Assembly (NCBI GenBank): GCA_947034885.2
Contig: OX344754.2
Coordinates: 15,704,501-15,768,500, forward strand
Source of the DNA: Thuidium tamariscinum
Lineage: Eukaryota > Streptophyta > Bryopsida > Hypnales > Thuidiaceae
DNA length: 64,000 nucleotides
Direction of reading: 5' to 3'
In this document: positions 45,601 to 58,358 of the stretch, in pieces
Layout: every line of letters begins with the position of its first letter
Numbering within the stretch: the first letter of the stretch is position 1
Notes under the pieces: model-generated
Database searches by the model: none
Seen by the model: only the letters and a program-made list of their open reading frames with translations
What the model was told of the DNA's origin: nothing
Made by a program: the position numbers and the translations under genes

Positions 45601-48600
45601 AGATTTCTTCCTATCACGGAACTCATGCATAGGCGGCCTCAAATCAGAACCTCTAGAACCCTCCCTTTGAGCAGGCAACCCGGTAGTTGCTGCCTCTTGC
45701 GATTGCTGCTTGTGTCGTCGGATTCCCAGGCCATCAAGTGCTAGCCGGCGCTCGATTCGATACATTCGAAAGGTCTCAGAGTGCTCATCAATACTAATCA
45801 GCTCCCCAGGAGATGGTAACTGTTGTAAAACGTATCTGTGGCGCGATGCCCGAGCTATCTCCACAGAGGTGGACTGCTTGTCCAGAACTCCGTTGCCAAG
45901 CACCTGTCTAATATAAGCTTCTGGACTGAACAAGCCTTCCCGAACAAGTTCAGACAAAAGCAAAGGTAGCCTCTCTGAACAATCTCCTTGCCAAAGCTCG
46001 TGTTGATCCAACCAAGCATATATCAAGTCATGTATTGCAATTGAGCTATAAGTAGAATTATGCGTCGCAGTAAAATTGCCATCACCTTGTTTAACCGAAT
46101 GATCCATCGACACCTGTGCAGCATGCCCCTTTCTGCCCTTTCTGCTTCGGACCTGTACTGGCACACCGCCACGGGACACGGGAACACCACCATTGAAATG
46201 CTCCTGTAATATCGGGTCAGGGGAGGGGGGGCCAGTTTTAAAGTCCATTTCTGCTATCCTCATCCGTAGCACAGAGACAGCTACATACACACGAGACATA
46301 TCCCTACATGCACAATGTTTCCGTACTGCTTTACTAACAATGCCTCGGCTATCTCGGAAGTCACAAACAGCCCATTCGCACAAAAATCGTACTGGGTAGA
46401 GCTCTGATGGATTGACCGGACCAGAAAGATTGAAAGCAGTGCGAGAAGTGACATCTGCTCGCCAGTCAGCTGGCAAATTATCGCTACTGCAGAACTCCTC
46501 ATCATATACGGTTCGATAGGCACCTGCAATGTCTCCCTTTTCCAGAGCTTTGTCCAAAGTCTGTACAATTTTTCCTTCATTGTTCCGCAATAGTGTGGGA
46601 CTCGCTGCTCTTGAAAGAGAAGCAATACGTCTCCGTATCAAATCCACTGATTCATCCACTACAACCTCAGAATTCAACTTTCTCTTCCCCTTGGCATTGA
46701 CGATCGACCTATCCTCATCCACAAGGTTCATTCTCAAATCCCTGTCAATATCGTTGGATGAACTTTCAATGGCCGAGCTTTCATTGCCGCCCAAGCTCAC
46801 ACTAAGAGGCAAAGGGAAACAATCCAATGCAACGAAGGTGTCAGGAGTGACAACAAGAAGGTACTGTAGTAGCTTCACTAATGTGTCGGCTACCTGATTT
46901 TGTCGAGAATTATCACTAGTGCCAGGCACGTGTCCCGACGGGTAAAGCTTACGGATCCACTGAAGACAGATCTCAATGACCATCCGTGAGTGTGTCTGAG
47001 ATAAGGATATGCCGTCAATGAGTTCAAGCACAATCGGCAAAAGAAGTTCTAGAGCTTCCAAACTCTCCTTTTCCTGCCAAATTTCGACAGATCGTACTGA
47101 TAAGTAACCATCTGATCACAATCCCAAATCTCCTAATCCTAAACATCAGATCAGTATGATACAATGCAGGTAGTAACCAGATATGTATTCGGCCAACACA
47201 ATGAAGTCTACTTATCAGTGTAAAAGATATGATTCTGCCTATGCTTCAAACATTGAGTATCGTTCACAAAATTGCTGTACCTGGAGTTGCTTTAAAGTCC
47301 AGTCAACAACTTGAGTCCGATTGAGCAGACCTTCTTTGTAATGCCAATGTGCCAAGCGCACAATATACCGCCATTTTGTAAGCACATCAGGCTCTCTCTC
47401 TGCGGAATCCCCGCTTGTAGAAAGGATCCGGGGTTGTGCCCCAGGAGCTCCTCCAGGCTGACATAACTCGTCAAGCAGCCACTGGGTATATTCCAACACA
47501 TTCTTAGTCCAAACCTCCACCCGCTTTGCCTGTGATTTATCCGGGCCCCCTGCCGACATCCCGATTGATAGGGGTTTAACCTGAACATGACTCAAGTACT
47601 CGCAAGTCTGAGTGTGTCCAAAGTAATCAGAGACTATCCAACTAACTTCAACCTACACTTCAAGCTAGCCACAGAAAGGCATTGCAAGATGGTATTGAAA
47701 AGGTCAACTAGATCAGACTCAAGAGCACAACAGAAGAATTAATAACTATGAGATACTCAATACGTAGATTCCCAGGTATGCTCAGTCTAAACATAATTAA
47801 GCGTATGAATCACTAACAATCTGTATGCGATATTTCAATCCCACTACAGTTTCTAACTATCGAACGTACTTGAAACTTCAATTGCATCATTTCTGTATAA
47901 GAAGCAAGCAGGAACTCGAAGGAGCGAGAGAAAAAATCCTATGGAAGTACGAACTCAGGACGTATATCTGACCTGGTTAAGGTAAATGATTTTGATAAAC
48001 CAAGTAGCTCGAAGTAATGGGACATCATGTCTGATAAGTGCCTCAAAGATTGTACGTCTTTGATAGCCATGTGGTACATGCTCTGCCAAAGACCGAAGTC
48101 TCTTCCGTTGTGACAAATCCTGTGGTAGACGTGGTGAAAAGGTAACACAATGTCATTAATTGCGCTGGCTTCATCAACGTTATCCAGTTTCACTTAATTT
48201 AACACGCTTTGCGAGAAGTACAACATCTTTCACTATTAAAAGAACAAGCTCTCTTCTTGACGTTCGAGTTAAGTCAAGCTCCCACCACTCAAGGCTACCA
48301 ACTCCTTGCAAAATATAAAATTACCAATATTGTGGATGGTAGGTTTGTTTGAGCCTGAAATAAAAAGGTAAACGACACAGGGGATAGCACAAAACTTACT
48401 TCTATCCACTTCTTCCTGAAATCTTCTCCACAAGTGCGGAACTCTGGGAAAACGCCTGTCTTTAATAACAATGTACCCGAAAGTGGAACGCCATAAACTT
48501 GACCAGCCTGGAGTCAAATCATACAATAGTGCATAAAAAATCATAAATGATAGTTCGAAAAGAATTGGTTCTCGTCTTGTTGGTATATTTAGTAGAAAAT

Positions 48601-51600
48601 GCAAGAACCCAACAAATCTACACAAATACAAGTTAGCCATGGCATACCTCATCTCAAAGACGAGGGATTCGTTTGAGGTAGAAGCATATGTGCAAAACAC
48701 AAACTAAATCATGCTCATAAGCACAAGCTGATTGGCTAATGGCAACCCCGAATAGGCGAGAGTAGATATCATGATTCCAAGTTTAGAAATCAATATAATA
48801 CAAACTGCAGTTGATTGGCGATACTACCAAAGCTTACCTTACGTTTCCGTATGAGAGCATGATTAAGCTCCCGTAGGCGCTTTCGGATCGACTGCAAGAA
48901 ACATAGCAGCGATTCAGAGTAAGAACTAAAACAAACACAATCAGATGATTGAAGTTCCAAACATACCTACAGTGAACAACCTTATCAAACCCACCACAGA
49001 AACATTCCCACCAAAAAAATAACCTCATGTGAAGTCGGAACACTCGAGCCTCTACCAAAGTAAAAACACTGTTACTACTTGCAAGTCAAAGAACCTACGA
49101 GAATAAACCGAACAGATATGAGGTTTATCGTACGATTACAATAAATGTCAATAAGATTTTCGTGATAAATGAAGAACTTGTACCTCTTTATAACGATTCA
49201 CATTAGGTCTAGCCCATAGCGTAGGGTTTTGTGTAAGAGTCAGTAAGGCCTCCTTAGGCTCCTACACAAGCACAGATTAAAGGTGGTCTTTGTATCAGGA
49301 ATGGCAACTAGAAAGCATCCAGCATCAGTGCAAGATATTACTTCAGACACTTTCTCCAAGTCCGAACCTCTTAAGGCTCTGTAATCCAGTCCAGCGACAT
49401 ATCCAGCAATCATGAACGCATCCAACTGTCTTGCTACAACTACTAACTCAATGACAAAAAGTCAGCAAAAAAGGAATACAATAGATCTTCCTTAACACTC
49501 GGGCTGCATATCTGTTATCAGCTCAACTTCAATGCATTCATTTGTTTATTTGTTTATGTCAAAATTCTCAGGCCCAGAAAAATCTCAGTACCTCAGAAAC
49601 CAGATAGGCCTTCAAATTAAACAATGAACTATGATAAAATTCGAGGTAAAAGCTGTATTATCTCATTAGGTGTTGTTCAAAGTGACTAACCTCAACACCA
49701 TCAATGAGTTCCTTATAGCCGTTTTGACAAGTGTCCTTATTCAGAATCTCCTCGGCGCAATTAGGCGTTGGAGGGTAAAAGTCCGGTGCCCCAAGACTGC
49801 AAATTACTTGCACGTGTCAAACGCCGTAAGAATACAGGAACGATCGGATGATCTTGCAGATAGACCAAACAAATGGTCGAATGACTTACAAAGCGAAAAA
49901 AGATGGCATCCACTATTCATCTTCAAGAAAGTCGGAAAAGAATCAGAATTGGGGAATTGAATTACTCACCGACCACTTAAGGGCTCCCTGTCGCAACGCA
50001 GCTTGTAAGGCTGTAGAGGAGATGCGCGCCTGCAAGCACGTACAGGAAAGCTCTTAACGAACTAGCCACCAACATCACATTCCCAAGCTAGCATTTTCAC
50101 ACCAACAAACAAAAGAGGATCAACATGACGTCCTTTCAGACTGCTTGTCCACAGTAATTGATCATCTCTCCACATCATGTTAAGTCACCTATATAAAACC
50201 AACGCAATCGCTAACCTCTAAACCCTCGACATCTAAAAATAAGATCGAACAGTACTAAAACAGTGATGTAAGGTACAAAGGTTAAATTTCTTAACCGCCA
50301 ATATCGTGAAGACATGCAATCACTGGAGACAAGCACCAAGATATAACCTTCCAAGATGAAGAGGTGGCATTAAACTTCTCTTTGCTCCCTATGTAAATGG
50401 AATGTTGACAAAGAAGAGTGCAAACTGATTTTAGTTTGACACACGTGATTAGCGTTTCACGTGTCAATTCTCTTTCTCAAATTTTGAAGCCTCGCGATCC
50501 CAGGATATCTATTCGAACAAAAAAAACTACGCAAATGTGAAGCCTGGCGATGCCAGGATATCTACTTGAACCAAAAACACTACGCAAATGTAGAGCGCAC
50601 ATTTCGTCAGAAATTTGAGAAAATGCGTTTCAATAGACGGCCACTGTGAATTAGGGGTTCTCGTTCATGATTTATCATTCAGGAGCACCAAAATCTCCTT
50701 CGGCATACACAAAAAAAATATCAAAGCGCGAGGAGAGGAGTGGGGGCGACAGCTGTAGCATTAAAATAGAAATCCGAAATCAAAAAATTGTGAAGAGTAC
50801 TATAAATACAGATTTACGGAACTCCTTGATGGAAACGAGGTTTAAGTGATCGGGTCAAAAAAGTGTAACCTAATGAGAACGCGAGGAATACTAGGGAAGA
50901 TAACATGTAGAATACAAATAACGAATAATTGAAGACCTTAGCTGTTATACCTTGGAAAGCAGAGGCGACACCATAGAATGGGAAGAGAGGATTAAGGTGG
51001 AGTTAATACAGTGATAGGACTGGGGACTAATTCAGAGAAACACCTCCTACTCAAGCGACTACAACGGTGATAAGCATCCCAAATAGTTGTTACGAGAAAA
51101 GGATAAAAATTTCAGTCTCGAAGACTGTCTCCTAACACCCGAACCGTCTTCAAAACCTAATGACTCACTGATGATTGCCCTATACACAGGGTAAAAGCCA
51201 GTATGAAAGCAAGAGCGATGATCTTGCAGCTAAGATGACATGACAAATATCGATTGACCTACAAATGGAAAACGATTAGTCTGCAGAATTAGCAGTCACA
51301 AGCTGTTCATTAAAATGTTTAGAGAGAAGAGACAACAGAACGTTATCGATGCCAGAGCATGAATTCTGATTAGGGTTCAAAAATTTGTACAGAAACTGAT
51401 TAGACTCCTGGAAAGGTACGAAAGAATGACGACGTGAAAACGGCAGTAAAGTAATCTTTTAGAGGAGGGAATCTGGACGGTGTCTTCGGATACTAGCTGC
51501 TGGCTTAGACGCACGATACGGACAATTTGCAAGTTACACCCCACTAGGAGATGGACTACATGAATAATTAGGTAGAGGAAGAGAAAAAGGATGCGAATGG

Positions 51601-51777
51601 GGATGCGGATAGGCACAGAATAAGGAATAGGTAAAAAGCAGAGGGTACTTGCCGGGAAACGAAATTGAAGTTGGATGAGTTCTGAAAGGAAGGATCAGAG
51701 GAGCGCGCAGGTGGAGGACCCCCTCCACCAGGCACACCACTGCTGCTGCCCCCAGCAGCAGCAGGGTAACGGTGCAT
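39621..51777 (-). CDS. MED12: Mediator complex subunit 12 (CCT/CRYPTIC PRECOCIOUS type), 17 exons
   Basis: Predicted exons, from the start: 51777-51653, 50029-49970, 49796-49691, 49425-49342, 49261-49184, 48891-48838, 48507-48400, 48119-47973, 47580-47281, 47073-45051, 44887-44473, 44312-43668, 43480-42517, 42121-41834, 41418-40733, 40524-40197 and 40028-39621. All are in phase, giving about 2,272 aa against about 2,235 in Arabidopsis MED12. The protein belongs to the nuclear Mediator kinase module (CDK8, CycC, MED13). Family landmarks are PYKLRCDREPLSGR (about 49-62), AGQVYGVPLSGTLL (from 170), the MED12 core RHDVPLLRATWFIKIIYLNQ (ending at about 254), ATPGCEECNRAKRQK in exon 10, RARLFLHSLLDRK, VVLTRLLVRPDAAALYSEVV, and a C-terminal VDPWTLLEDG followed by VRIRRTDLTYIGAVD. 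Intron 1 appears to use a GC donor. Exon 4 (28 codons) is in frame but has no clear match in the flowering-plant protein. Confidence 0.93.
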
Positions 51778-52950
51778 CCCTCCCTAATGCTTCCCGCATC
51801 GTCCTGACTGCATCCTGCTAACGCTCCTTTTCATACGGTCCCTCTCAACCCTGTAAGCAATTCTCTCCTTGCAAGCCTCTCTCTAATCAGTGCAGCATAG
51901 CCAATCCATAAGCGGCTAATGATGTCTCCACCAACATTCACAATCGCTTTTACTCCCGGCTAATTGCTACTCCGCCATTCCACAATCTAAAAATCAAATC
52001 CGCTTCCTCCATAAGCTCTCCACGCAAATCCTACACTCTCGGAGGCTCCTGCTCACCACCACGCCAAACCGCCTAACTGCTTCCAAGCGCTCCCAAAACC
52101 AAACCACGTACTCGTCGAGCTCAAATGCCAAGCACTGAAACCTCCAACCACCTAATCACGGCCCTAAATTTACACCTCCGTCCACCGAAATCACCTCCTC
52201 CACACTAACCCCCCGCTCCGTAGCTGAATGTCCGCCGAAAAGTCCGAAACCTCACACCAAAGACGCAAACCTCCTGTAAAATGGAGAAAACCTAGTGCAA
52301 ACCTCATAACCTCCCTCCACCAAAACCACAAAAAGCTTCAACACCTCCAAACAATCGCGCGCTTTCTCGCTCGGAAATCAACCAGATCAATAGCCACCAC
52401 ACCACAATCTCCCACCCAAACCCTTCCACACGTCTCCCCGTCCTCCCATCTACACTCCACCCGCCATTCCACCGTCCACTCCCGTTCTGCTCTCGACAAG
52501 CTCCCCAGCACTAGCTCCGAATGGCCGTGAGAAATCGACGTCCGAATGTCGGCACGCGCGCACGCACAAACAGAAAAGAAAGGAAAGCCGGGCCGCGATC
52601 GAAGGTCCGTTGAAGCGTTGACAGAGCTCGTCGCGGCACCCATATGCTCTCCTCGTGGTGCCGGCGACGCCGCAAAAAGGTCGGAAGGGCCGACGACGAC
52701 TGCTGCGGCTCCCCTGCCAGCTCGACCGACGACGACGACCACCGGGTGACGCGGACTGCCGCGAGACGAAATGGGACGGGACCGGACGAATTGAGAAGGT
52801 CGTCGAGGAAATGCGAGAGGTTTGGACGGAAGTTTGAGCGACGAAATAACTTCCAGGGAGTCTTCCACGTAAAAGTTGGTCGCCTAGTCGCCGCACATCT
52901 CAGCGCCATTTATCTGACCGTCTTCCCGAATGTCATTGCGGAGTAATTTC
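51778..52950 (-). promoter_or_regulatory. MED12 upstream region, GC-rich (5' UTR and promoter)
   Basis: The segment from about 52340 to 52900 is the most GC-rich non-coding DNA in the window and carries overlapping long ORFs in several frames, none resembling a known family. It directly precedes MED12 and likely holds its 5' UTR and promoter. The composition falls sharply to AT-rich at about 52950. Confidence 0.45.
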
Positions 52951-53369
52951 GACCGTATGTTGGTACGGTAGTAGTTAGTAGTTGTGAGCAATATTTGTAT
53001 GAATACTGCTCCGTGATCCCATATTAGGTTGCAAGGTAGGAAGTGCTTTGTGAACCATTTGGGTCATTGCACATAAGTATACTTGTTGAATTTATAATAT
53101 AAAAATTTAGCAAATTAATAGCACATGAAGGAATATTTTATATATATTTTAAATAAGCCAAATTTTATAATAGAAAATCAAAGCAAAATGATGTAGCTCC
53201 TTCGTGGGGAACTTAATAAGAAATAGTCTTGTTCTTTTCGATGTTGACGTAACATTCTTGCAATGAAAGAGCACAGTGTCCTTCTAGATGCAACCAGAAA
53301 GAAATGTAGTGTGACAATGGTGAGCCATTCAAAGAAAACCCTTCATTCCAAAATATCATTGTTGATCTT

Positions 53370-53732
53370 GAGCCACCTACAGTGAAAAATATGGATAGTA
53401 AGACCTAGAAAGGTCTTTTTCCTTACTATTCAAGAATATTAGGGGATGTAAGTGCTTTAAGCTACCTGGAATGAAGAATTTAGATAGTGAGACATTAAAA
53501 GGACTTCTTTCCTACTTCAAGAATGTTAGGGATGTAAATGCTTTATGCCATTTAGACTGAAGAATTTAAACAACGAGACATAAAAATGACTTCTTTTCTA
53601 CTCTTCAAGAATGTAAGGGATATCACTACCTTAAAACACCTACAGTGGAGTGAAGAGTTTGGATAGTCAGATATAAAAGGGATTTTTTTTCTTATTGTTT
53701 AAGAACGTTAGTTTGTCACTATCTTAACACAT
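53370..53732. repeat. Tandem repeat, four diverged units of about 85-95 bp
   Basis: Each unit reads CACCTACAGTGAA-like, then GGATAGTGAGACATAAAAAGG-like, a T-rich stretch, TTCAAGAATGTTAGGGATGT-like and a CTTTA or CTTAA end. Unit starts are near 53370, 53460, 53546 and 53633. Confidence 0.7.
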
Positions 53733-53879
53733 TTCCTATACAATTCCAATGGCAATCTAAATGAGTCACTTCATATTATTGAGCCTTTTTGCCAAGTACA
53801 AAAGCAATAATTATGGTCATATTTGACTTTATGGAAGGAAGACTTAGAATGACAAAAAACTTTCAATTCTGCTTGTGCA

Positions 53880-54120
53880 ATGTTCTTTGATGGCTTTGAA
53901 ATGAAAAATAGAGAAAGAAAATTTTGATACAATAGTATGCAATGGTTAATATTCAATAGATATGAGGAATCATACAATAAAATGGATTCATTGGATTTAT
54001 AAATGTGTTTATTTAGGAAGAAGTAATTTAATCACTTAAGCGTTTTGATGGCTTTGAAGTGACAAAGCCATAGATGTGAGGCAATAGTATGCAATGGTTA
54101 ATATTCAACAAATTTGAAGA
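53880..54120. repeat. Local direct duplication, spacing about 157 bp
   Basis: TTTGATGGCTTTGAAATGA (near 53888) and CAATAGTATGCAATGGTTAA (near 53930) both recur in order in a diverged second copy at about 54043-54112. Confidence 0.55.
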
Positions 54121-55374
54121 TTGATAAATTAAATTAAATATCTTTATAAATGGTAACTTTTCAACCCAAATTCAAACCTTCGAGCCCAATGCCAACTTCT
54201 CAAATTCCAATTCTACATTGGATGCATTTTATACATAATTACTACATTAGGATGCAAAAGACAAAAATAAAATCTTTGGCTAAAAATCTCAATTGGAATG
54301 AGGTTCATGATTAGAGTATTTACTTTTGTAATTAATTGATTCATTATTTTATATAAGCATGCTTGGTAGTGTAATTTCTTTATGATTGGCTATGAACCAA
54401 AAGAAAGGTGACTTTACATAGAAAGAAGTTGTATGTGAAGAAATTGAAGTAATGAAGAATTGAAAAATATATCAATGCCATTAGAATAAATTTGTTCAAT
54501 AACAAGGGTAGCACCTATATAGTGATCAAGAATATAAGCATTTATTAGATATAAAATAATTAAAATAAATAAATAACCTTACTAGTTCAATACTATAAAA
54601 TTGGTATTTGTACATTGAAAATTGAAATTGAAATATTTAAATTTTCATTGCATTGAACTATTTGTGATAAAGAATCTACTAATTTAGCTATTAAGTTCTT
54701 GATTTCTTAGATTTTTAAGATTTTTAGGTAAAATTCAAAGAGATTTGAGCCTTGAAGAAATGAAGTAATAGTTTTCCATCTATATAATAGAAATTTTGAT
54801 CATAAGTACTACAACAATAGCAAAAGTGCTTTTATTATATAATAAGTGTTCTAATTTTGAAAAATTTGAAAATTTGAAAATAACATCTTGAAATTTTAGA
54901 AACTTCAATTTCAAATATGTCTCAATATTTTAAAACATTTTATTGTTCTCTTATTTTTATGACTTTCAAATTAAAACATGTATACACTTTGTACTCTCAC
55001 TTCGTTAAATATCAAAAAAATTAAATTTTCCACAAAGTGACAATCAATTTTAAAAAGATAGTACCAAAAATATTCAGACTATAATAATTTTATCCCAAAA
55101 CTAAAGCCCGAATTTTATTAAAAATTATTACCTAATAATTTATAATTTTAAGTATCCAAATTTAATTTTTAATTTTAAAAAAACAGATTTTATATTTAAT
55201 ATAATTGAATCTTTCAATTTAAATACTATTGATTAGATGATGATTAATATATTGTAGTACTATTAATAGCCTTTACATTAGATCTCAATTCATATGTAAT
55301 TTAGTGACTAGTGTCTCCTATATGTTGTTGCTACAATATAATTAAATTGATTTGAAATTAAAAAATAACTCAAA

Positions 55375-55670
55375 AATCCTTAACTCTTACACAATAGGTT
55401 AATACATCACAAAACAAAGCCTATGCACCCCTCCTTGTTGAGACAATTTTTTAATAATACTAAGAATGTAACCATAGACACGCGGTCAAGGAGATCCATA
55501 ATTTACAATACTTTAAAATCCAAAAATTATTCAAAAATTCATAATTTTCAACTCATAGATTGAAATGCCGCAAAACAAAGGCCATGCATCCTTGCTCATT
55601 GAGAGCTTTTTAACCATACCAAGAATGCAACCATGGGAGACACAATCTAAGAGATCTCATAAGAGGTTTT
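55375..55670. repeat. Two tandem copies of the dispersed repeat also seen at 16740-16865
   Basis: Units at about 55375-55500 and 55545-55670 share CAAAACAAAG-C-ATGCA-CC, a TTTTTAA-CATA-CAAGAATGCAACCAT-like run and a GGAGATC/GAGATCTCAT end. They abut the MITE at 55657. Confidence 0.55.
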
Positions 55671-55940
55671 CTCACCATGTTGGGAGACTGCGAGTTCCTG
55701 GACTGTAGGAACTCTCTGTCCCAGCAGCAGATCTGATGTAGCATAGAGATTGCCACATCAGATAATAATATTTTATTAAATTAAAAAAATATTTTTTTAT
55801 TAAATATTTTTTTAATTATTATTTTTTCATTTTTTCAATATTTTTTTATATTTTTTTATTCTAACCAGCAGTGGCTGGTTCACAAAATGGGAAACGAGGT
55901 TGAAACAGTCTTTCAATACCCCGAAAAAACCTCTTATGCA
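55657..55940. mobile_element. MITE, 'AAGAGGATTTT' family, copy 2
   Basis: The ends TCATAAGAGGTTTTCTCACC and (inverted) GCATAAGAGGTTTTTTCGGG enclose an extremely AT-rich core and a CAGCAGTGGCTGGTT-like inner arm. There is no ORF. Confidence 0.65.
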
Positions 55941-58070
55941 TTGAAACAAACAAAACAAACAAACAAAATCTTGTCTTAAGGGAATGGATATACCGTTGGC
56001 AATGTCGTGTAGTTTGCTTGCAAGGGGCTTTTCAAAATTTTATTTGCAATACAAACTATTTTTTGAAAATAAATTCATACTTAAATACTAAGATCACACA
56101 TCCATATTTTCTACCCATTTCAAATCTATCCTTGTGAAAGAAGAAAAAGTTGTCAATGAACAAGAAACCACCCATGCTCTAATCTATTTCCAACTTGAAA
56201 TTACCGAAAAAATTTAAAAATAAGATGAAGATATTAATTTTAATGTTAGATATAAAGTGAAATGTATTTTGAAATACTAAAATCTACCATTTATGCTTTA
56301 TAGACTAGCAATGTAGAATTTGAATGATGTCTAGATGATAAAATTTTAATCTTGAATACTTAAATAATCAAGATAATTATCTTTAAAGTGAGTGTTATTA
56401 GGACTTTTAGTATCAAACTTATATTAAAAAAATTACTAACCTTGTGAGAAATTATAATCATCAATTAATTAGCACTTTACAAAAGAAATTTTTAATTATT
56501 TATTTCAAAATTGATTGATAAATACTAATTTATACAATTATTTTTAAATAAAATACAAAATTGCATTCAAACTAACACAAAATTTAACCCAAAATAATTT
56601 TGTCCCATGATGGTTTGGTACTATTGATATATAGTTTACGATTTAAGAAAAAGATTCTACTAGTTAGAAATTATTTTCTAGGATTCCTCACCTTTACATT
56701 TTTTAAAAGTTAGATTATTCTTGATCTTTAATCCCTAAATGCTTAAGGACTTTTTTTTAATCTTTAGAGTTTGAAAAAAGTTAAACAAATAGACTAATTA
56801 TAGATAAGTTTTATAAAAATTGTAACCATACACATTCAAAGTAGATAATTCATGGCTCATCTAGGGGAAGAAAGACATCAATATCACTCATGGAATAATA
56901 TTTGATCAAGAGGGTATTAAAATTGCCAAAGGCATTTCAAGTCTTTTAATCCTCTTTTGACACATCAAGTCTAAAATTAAGGTCATAAAAAAGATAGAAG
57001 ATCCCATAGAAGATTGAAGGTCATAAAATGTTTGAGCAAGATTGATTTATAGCTTCTTAAAGTCTATACTATATTTTTTTCTAAATGAATTTCTTTTATG
57101 ATTTCCCCCCAAGATCTATTGTATTTGAGGTTCATCTCCAAGAGTCTATTTTACTAATAAAATCCAAGTTTGCAATAGATAGCTTTGCCCAAAATTTTCA
57201 CTAGAAAAATCATAAACAATATGTTTTGTAATTGGATTTTTGACCTTAAAATACTAAAATAGACTTGGAAGGATATTCAATTCTAAAATACAATATTGAA
57301 AATAGAATTTTGTTAAGATTTCATTGGCTTAAAAGTTTAGTTGATACCAAAATATGGTGCTTGTATAGTACATTCATAGATTAACACCTACAATATTGAA
57401 AAGCTTACTTTTGTGGGGAGATAATTGTAACCAAGCATTGAAGCCAATCATTTTTTTTTAATTGCACAATTTTCTTAATATAATTCTTAATTACCATACT
57501 TTGCATTTGACGCTTGGTTTTATGCGATTCCAATAAATGTCTCAAATATTGTATTTTTAAAATTCAAGACACCTCTAAGAACTTGTCTTTTAAAGTATTT
57601 TGATTGAATAGATTTACATTTACATATCCTAATTTTAATTGTCTCCTAGGAGTTGGAGTCTATTAGTTGGATAATAATTGTCTTTAAGAGCTTACTACAA
57701 GAGTTCTTAATAATGGATGAAGTACATTTAAACATGTTGAAAATACAATTATTGTTTATTCTTCAACGATGTTCCTACCATAGAAGTTTTCATATATTAA
57801 TTTCTTATCATAAGTTGTAATCCATTTTGTACTATTACATCATACGATATAAAATAATTTTGTTCACTCAACATTTATCAATTGTAAATATGAGATTTAT
57901 TTAAAGTATTTTACCAATTCATTTTCAAATGATTTTTCCAACATATTATTATATATCACTAAGTGTGGGATGTGCACATTTTTTACTTAGAATTTTGGAA
58001 GATGAAAGTTCACCTTTGGAAATGGTTGGAGAAAACTATTACATGAAATTTGGGGATAAGAAGAGACTAT

Positions 58071-58358
58071 TTTATAAGAGGATTTTTGGCCATTTTAGAA
58101 GACCACATCTTCCTGGTTGTGGAAACTTACTAAAATCTGCCATATAAGGAATTTAATGTGGCCAAGAGAAAGCTACATCATATAATAATATTTAATTAAT
58201 ATTCCTATATTTAAAAATATACTATTTTAAATTTTTTTCAAATTCTCAAATCTTTCAAATTTTTTTAATTTAAAAAAAATCTGACTAATAGTGACTAGTT
58301 CATGGATTGGTAAATAGGACTGAATTAGTCTCTTAGGACCCCCAAAACTCTTCCTATG
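58071..58358. mobile_element. MITE, 'AAGAGGATTTT' family, copy 3
   Basis: The left end TATAAGAGGATTTTTGGCC and the inverted right end CATAGGAAGAGTTTTGGGGG flank an AT-rich core with a GTGACTAGTTCA-like inner arm. A further fragment of the right half (GTTCCCATAGTCTAGGGACT...CTTATGC) lies at 58590-58636. Confidence 0.6.

Noticed and set aside
52338-52909. Overlapping minus-strand ORFs upstream of MED12
   Set aside because: Several frames are open at once because of GC-richness; the peptides are low-complexity Arg/Ser/Pro-rich with no domain. They are kept only as a finding to test.
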